A stretch of DNA of 6,915 bases from an uncultured Cellvibrio sp. (GTDB lineage Bacteria; Pseudomonadota; Gammaproteobacteria; Pseudomonadales; Cellvibrionaceae), in assembly GCA_946886255.1 (NCBI GenBank), contig CAMPIG010000261.1, positions 1-6,915 of the forward strand, read 5' to 3'. Shown here in pieces: positions 6,052-6,915 of the stretch. Position 1 is the first letter of the stretch; each line of letters begins with the position of its first letter. A program made the translations under genes and the position numbers. The notes under the pieces were generated by a model. That model saw only the letters and a program-made list of their open reading frames with translations, was not told where the DNA came from and did not search any database.

Positions 6052-6645
6052 TTAGCCCGCGTAGTCGAACAGGATGCTGTATATACCCAGCGCAATAAAT
6101 CCCCAGAACAACACGCCGACCACAATCCATAACCAGTTGATGAGCGTGAACTGGCTGTTGCCGGTTCCCTGTGGATCGCTACAGGCAGCGTTGGCAGCCA
6201 ATTGCGCCCGATACAATGGCCATGCCAACACGGGCAACAGCAGGATTGAAGCAACATCGGTCATGGGTGAACCGATATCTTTCGCCGACAAACGCTCCAC
6301 CACAGTCTCAACCAGCAGCAAGATAACGTAACACGTCGCCAGAAAATTGGGCGCCCAATTGAACGGGATGTTTTTGTCTTTCAAGCGAAAGTTGATTAAA
6401 TCAAACAAGGAATGCGTAAAAAATATCGAAAAGATTGCGCGAGGAACCGGCCAGATATCGGGATCAATGTGCTTCTTATGTTGCGCCCAATGTTTATAGA
6501 ACCAAAAGACGCGATAAACACCCACCGTCAAAAAAAACAGTACCAGAAATTTTTGGGGAGAGACCACATAAAAGTGATCATCGGTCTCGTCGATCAGGGT
6601 CGACTCCAGGTCGGCCTCCGGGGTTTTATAAATTTCATGTTCCAT
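6052..6645 (-). CDS. Conserved hypothetical multi-pass membrane protein
   Basis: Predicted 197-residue inner-membrane protein of unknown function. Residues 1-27 are acidic and cytoplasmic or periplasmic. Hydrophobic segments lie near 31-50, 68-86, 100-117, 129-147 and 168-192, with 68-86 the least hydrophobic. The first segment runs into an aromatic, basic stretch (VYRVFWFYKHWAQHKK, 43-58), then IWPVPRAIFSIFF at 64-76. That combination, F-x-V-V-S-x-x-K-F before the first helix and Y-x-x-x-W-F-Y-x-x-W after it, feels familiar from other uncharacterised gammaproteobacterial membrane proteins, but I cannot name the family. GAAGGA six bases before ATG 6645 supports the start. It begins 28 bases after the pbpC stop and is probably read from the same transcript. 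No catalytic motif is seen. Confidence 0.85.
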   Translation of the reverse strand: MEHEIYKTPEADLESTLIDETDDHFYVVSPQKFLVLFFLTVGVYRVFWFYKHWAQHKKHIDPDIWPVPRAIFSIFFTHSLFDLINFRLKDKNIPFNWAPNFLATCYVILLLVETVVERLSAKDIGSPMTDVASILLLPVLAWPLYRAQLAANAACSDPQGTGNSQFTLINWLWIVVGVLFWGFIALGIYSILFDYAG

Positions 6646-6673
6646 ATTGTTTCCTTCTTGATTATCGTAAGTA

Positions 6674-6915
6674 TTATTCTCTCGGCGTATCGCCCAACAC
6701 CTGAAACCACCGCTCCAGCCGATAGCCTTGCTGATCGATCAATAACAATTTATGCCAACCGGGTTCCAGCGACACACCTTGCTCGTGAAAGGTGTTGGTT
6801 TCGCCCAGGAATTTATCGTCAAGGTGCCAGTAAAGTGTCATCTCCGGTTGGCGATGTACCGCTTGCAAGACGGCGCGACTGCGGCGGCCATCCAGATCCA
6901 CCGGAATATAAACGC
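6674..6915 (-). CDS. pbpC: Penicillin-binding protein 1C, C-terminal BiPBP domain (5' part outside window)
   Basis: Only the last 80 codons are present; the frame is open to the right edge and stops at TAA 6674. The visible residues form the BiPBP_C domain at the end of PBP1C, a bifunctional peptidoglycan glycosyltransferase/transpeptidase anchored in the inner membrane and active in the periplasm. Hallmarks are VYIPVDLDGRRSRAVLQAVH at the start, then L-Y-W-H-L-D-D-K-F-L-G-E-T, F-H-E-Q, P-G-W-H-K-L-L-L-I-D and a closing RWFQVLG. This is close to what I recall of E. coli PbpC (aromatic-W-x-L-D-x-x-Y-L-G-x-T, then PG-x-H-x-L). The glycosyltransferase and transpeptidase domains cannot be checked here. 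A GTG lies at 6901 but is internal to the domain, not a start. The hypothetical membrane gene follows at 28 bases. Confidence 0.87.
   Translation of the reverse strand, partial: VYIPVDLDGRRSRAVLQAVHRQPEMTLYWHLDDKFLGETNTFHEQGVSLEPGWHKLLLIDQQGYRLERWFQVLGDTPRE

Noticed and set aside
1..6915. Mobile element, CRISPR array, toxin-antitoxin or defence island
   Set aside because: I see no transposase, integrase, terminal inverted repeats, regularly spaced direct repeats, or small paired genes. All recognised products are envelope proteins.

Overview
The window looks like chromosomal DNA of a Gram-negative, double-membraned bacterium, most likely a gammaproteobacterium. It encodes a lipoprotein with a lipobox, an OmpA-C peptidoglycan-binding protein, a periplasmic BON domain fused to an MscS channel, and the end of a penicillin-binding protein 1C. 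Base composition looks moderate and even across the genes. I see no insertion sequence, tRNA, rRNA, CRISPR array or prophage gene. Genus-level placement is not possible from this sequence; a Cellvibrio-like or other marine/soil gammaproteobacterium is only a guess.

Layout. (1) Bases 1-1820, minus strand: a DUF2799-type lipoprotein with a long coiled-coil tail (1194-1820), followed 27 bases later by a sodium/dicarboxylate-type amino-acid symporter (1-1166) that runs off the left edge. (2) Bases 1821-2033: divergent intergenic region carrying five degenerate AACAC/T-tract units just before the next start codon. (3) Bases 2034-4359, plus strand: a secreted glycine-zipper/OmpA protein resembling PdsO, then a BON-MscS mechanosensitive channel. 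The two are separated by a 187-base gap that contains small hairpins. (4) Bases 4375-5835, minus strand, convergent with the channel gene: a MauE/DoxX-like redox membrane protein with a CxC motif, followed 15 bases later by a YihY/BrkB-family membrane protein. (5) Bases 5836-6051: intergenic, with an ACAA(T)GGGCAAGCT direct repeat and a bulged hairpin. (6) Bases 6052-6915, minus strand: the 3' end of pbpC (C-terminal BiPBP domain, entering from the right edge), then a 197-residue multi-pass membrane protein 28 bases downstream.

Nearly every product is an envelope protein: transport, outer-membrane lipoprotein, peptidoglycan anchoring, osmotic release, membrane redox and peptidoglycan synthesis. 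The shared theme is envelope maintenance, but the strand switches show at least four transcription units, so a single coordinated system is not demonstrated. No novel defence, mobile or biosynthetic system is evident. The best leads for follow-up are the repeat array in the OmpA-like gene's leader, the PdsO-like protein with no sortase in view, the BON-MscS fusion with its own signal peptide, and the coupled MauE-like/YihY pair. No stretch longer than about 220 bases lacks a gene.
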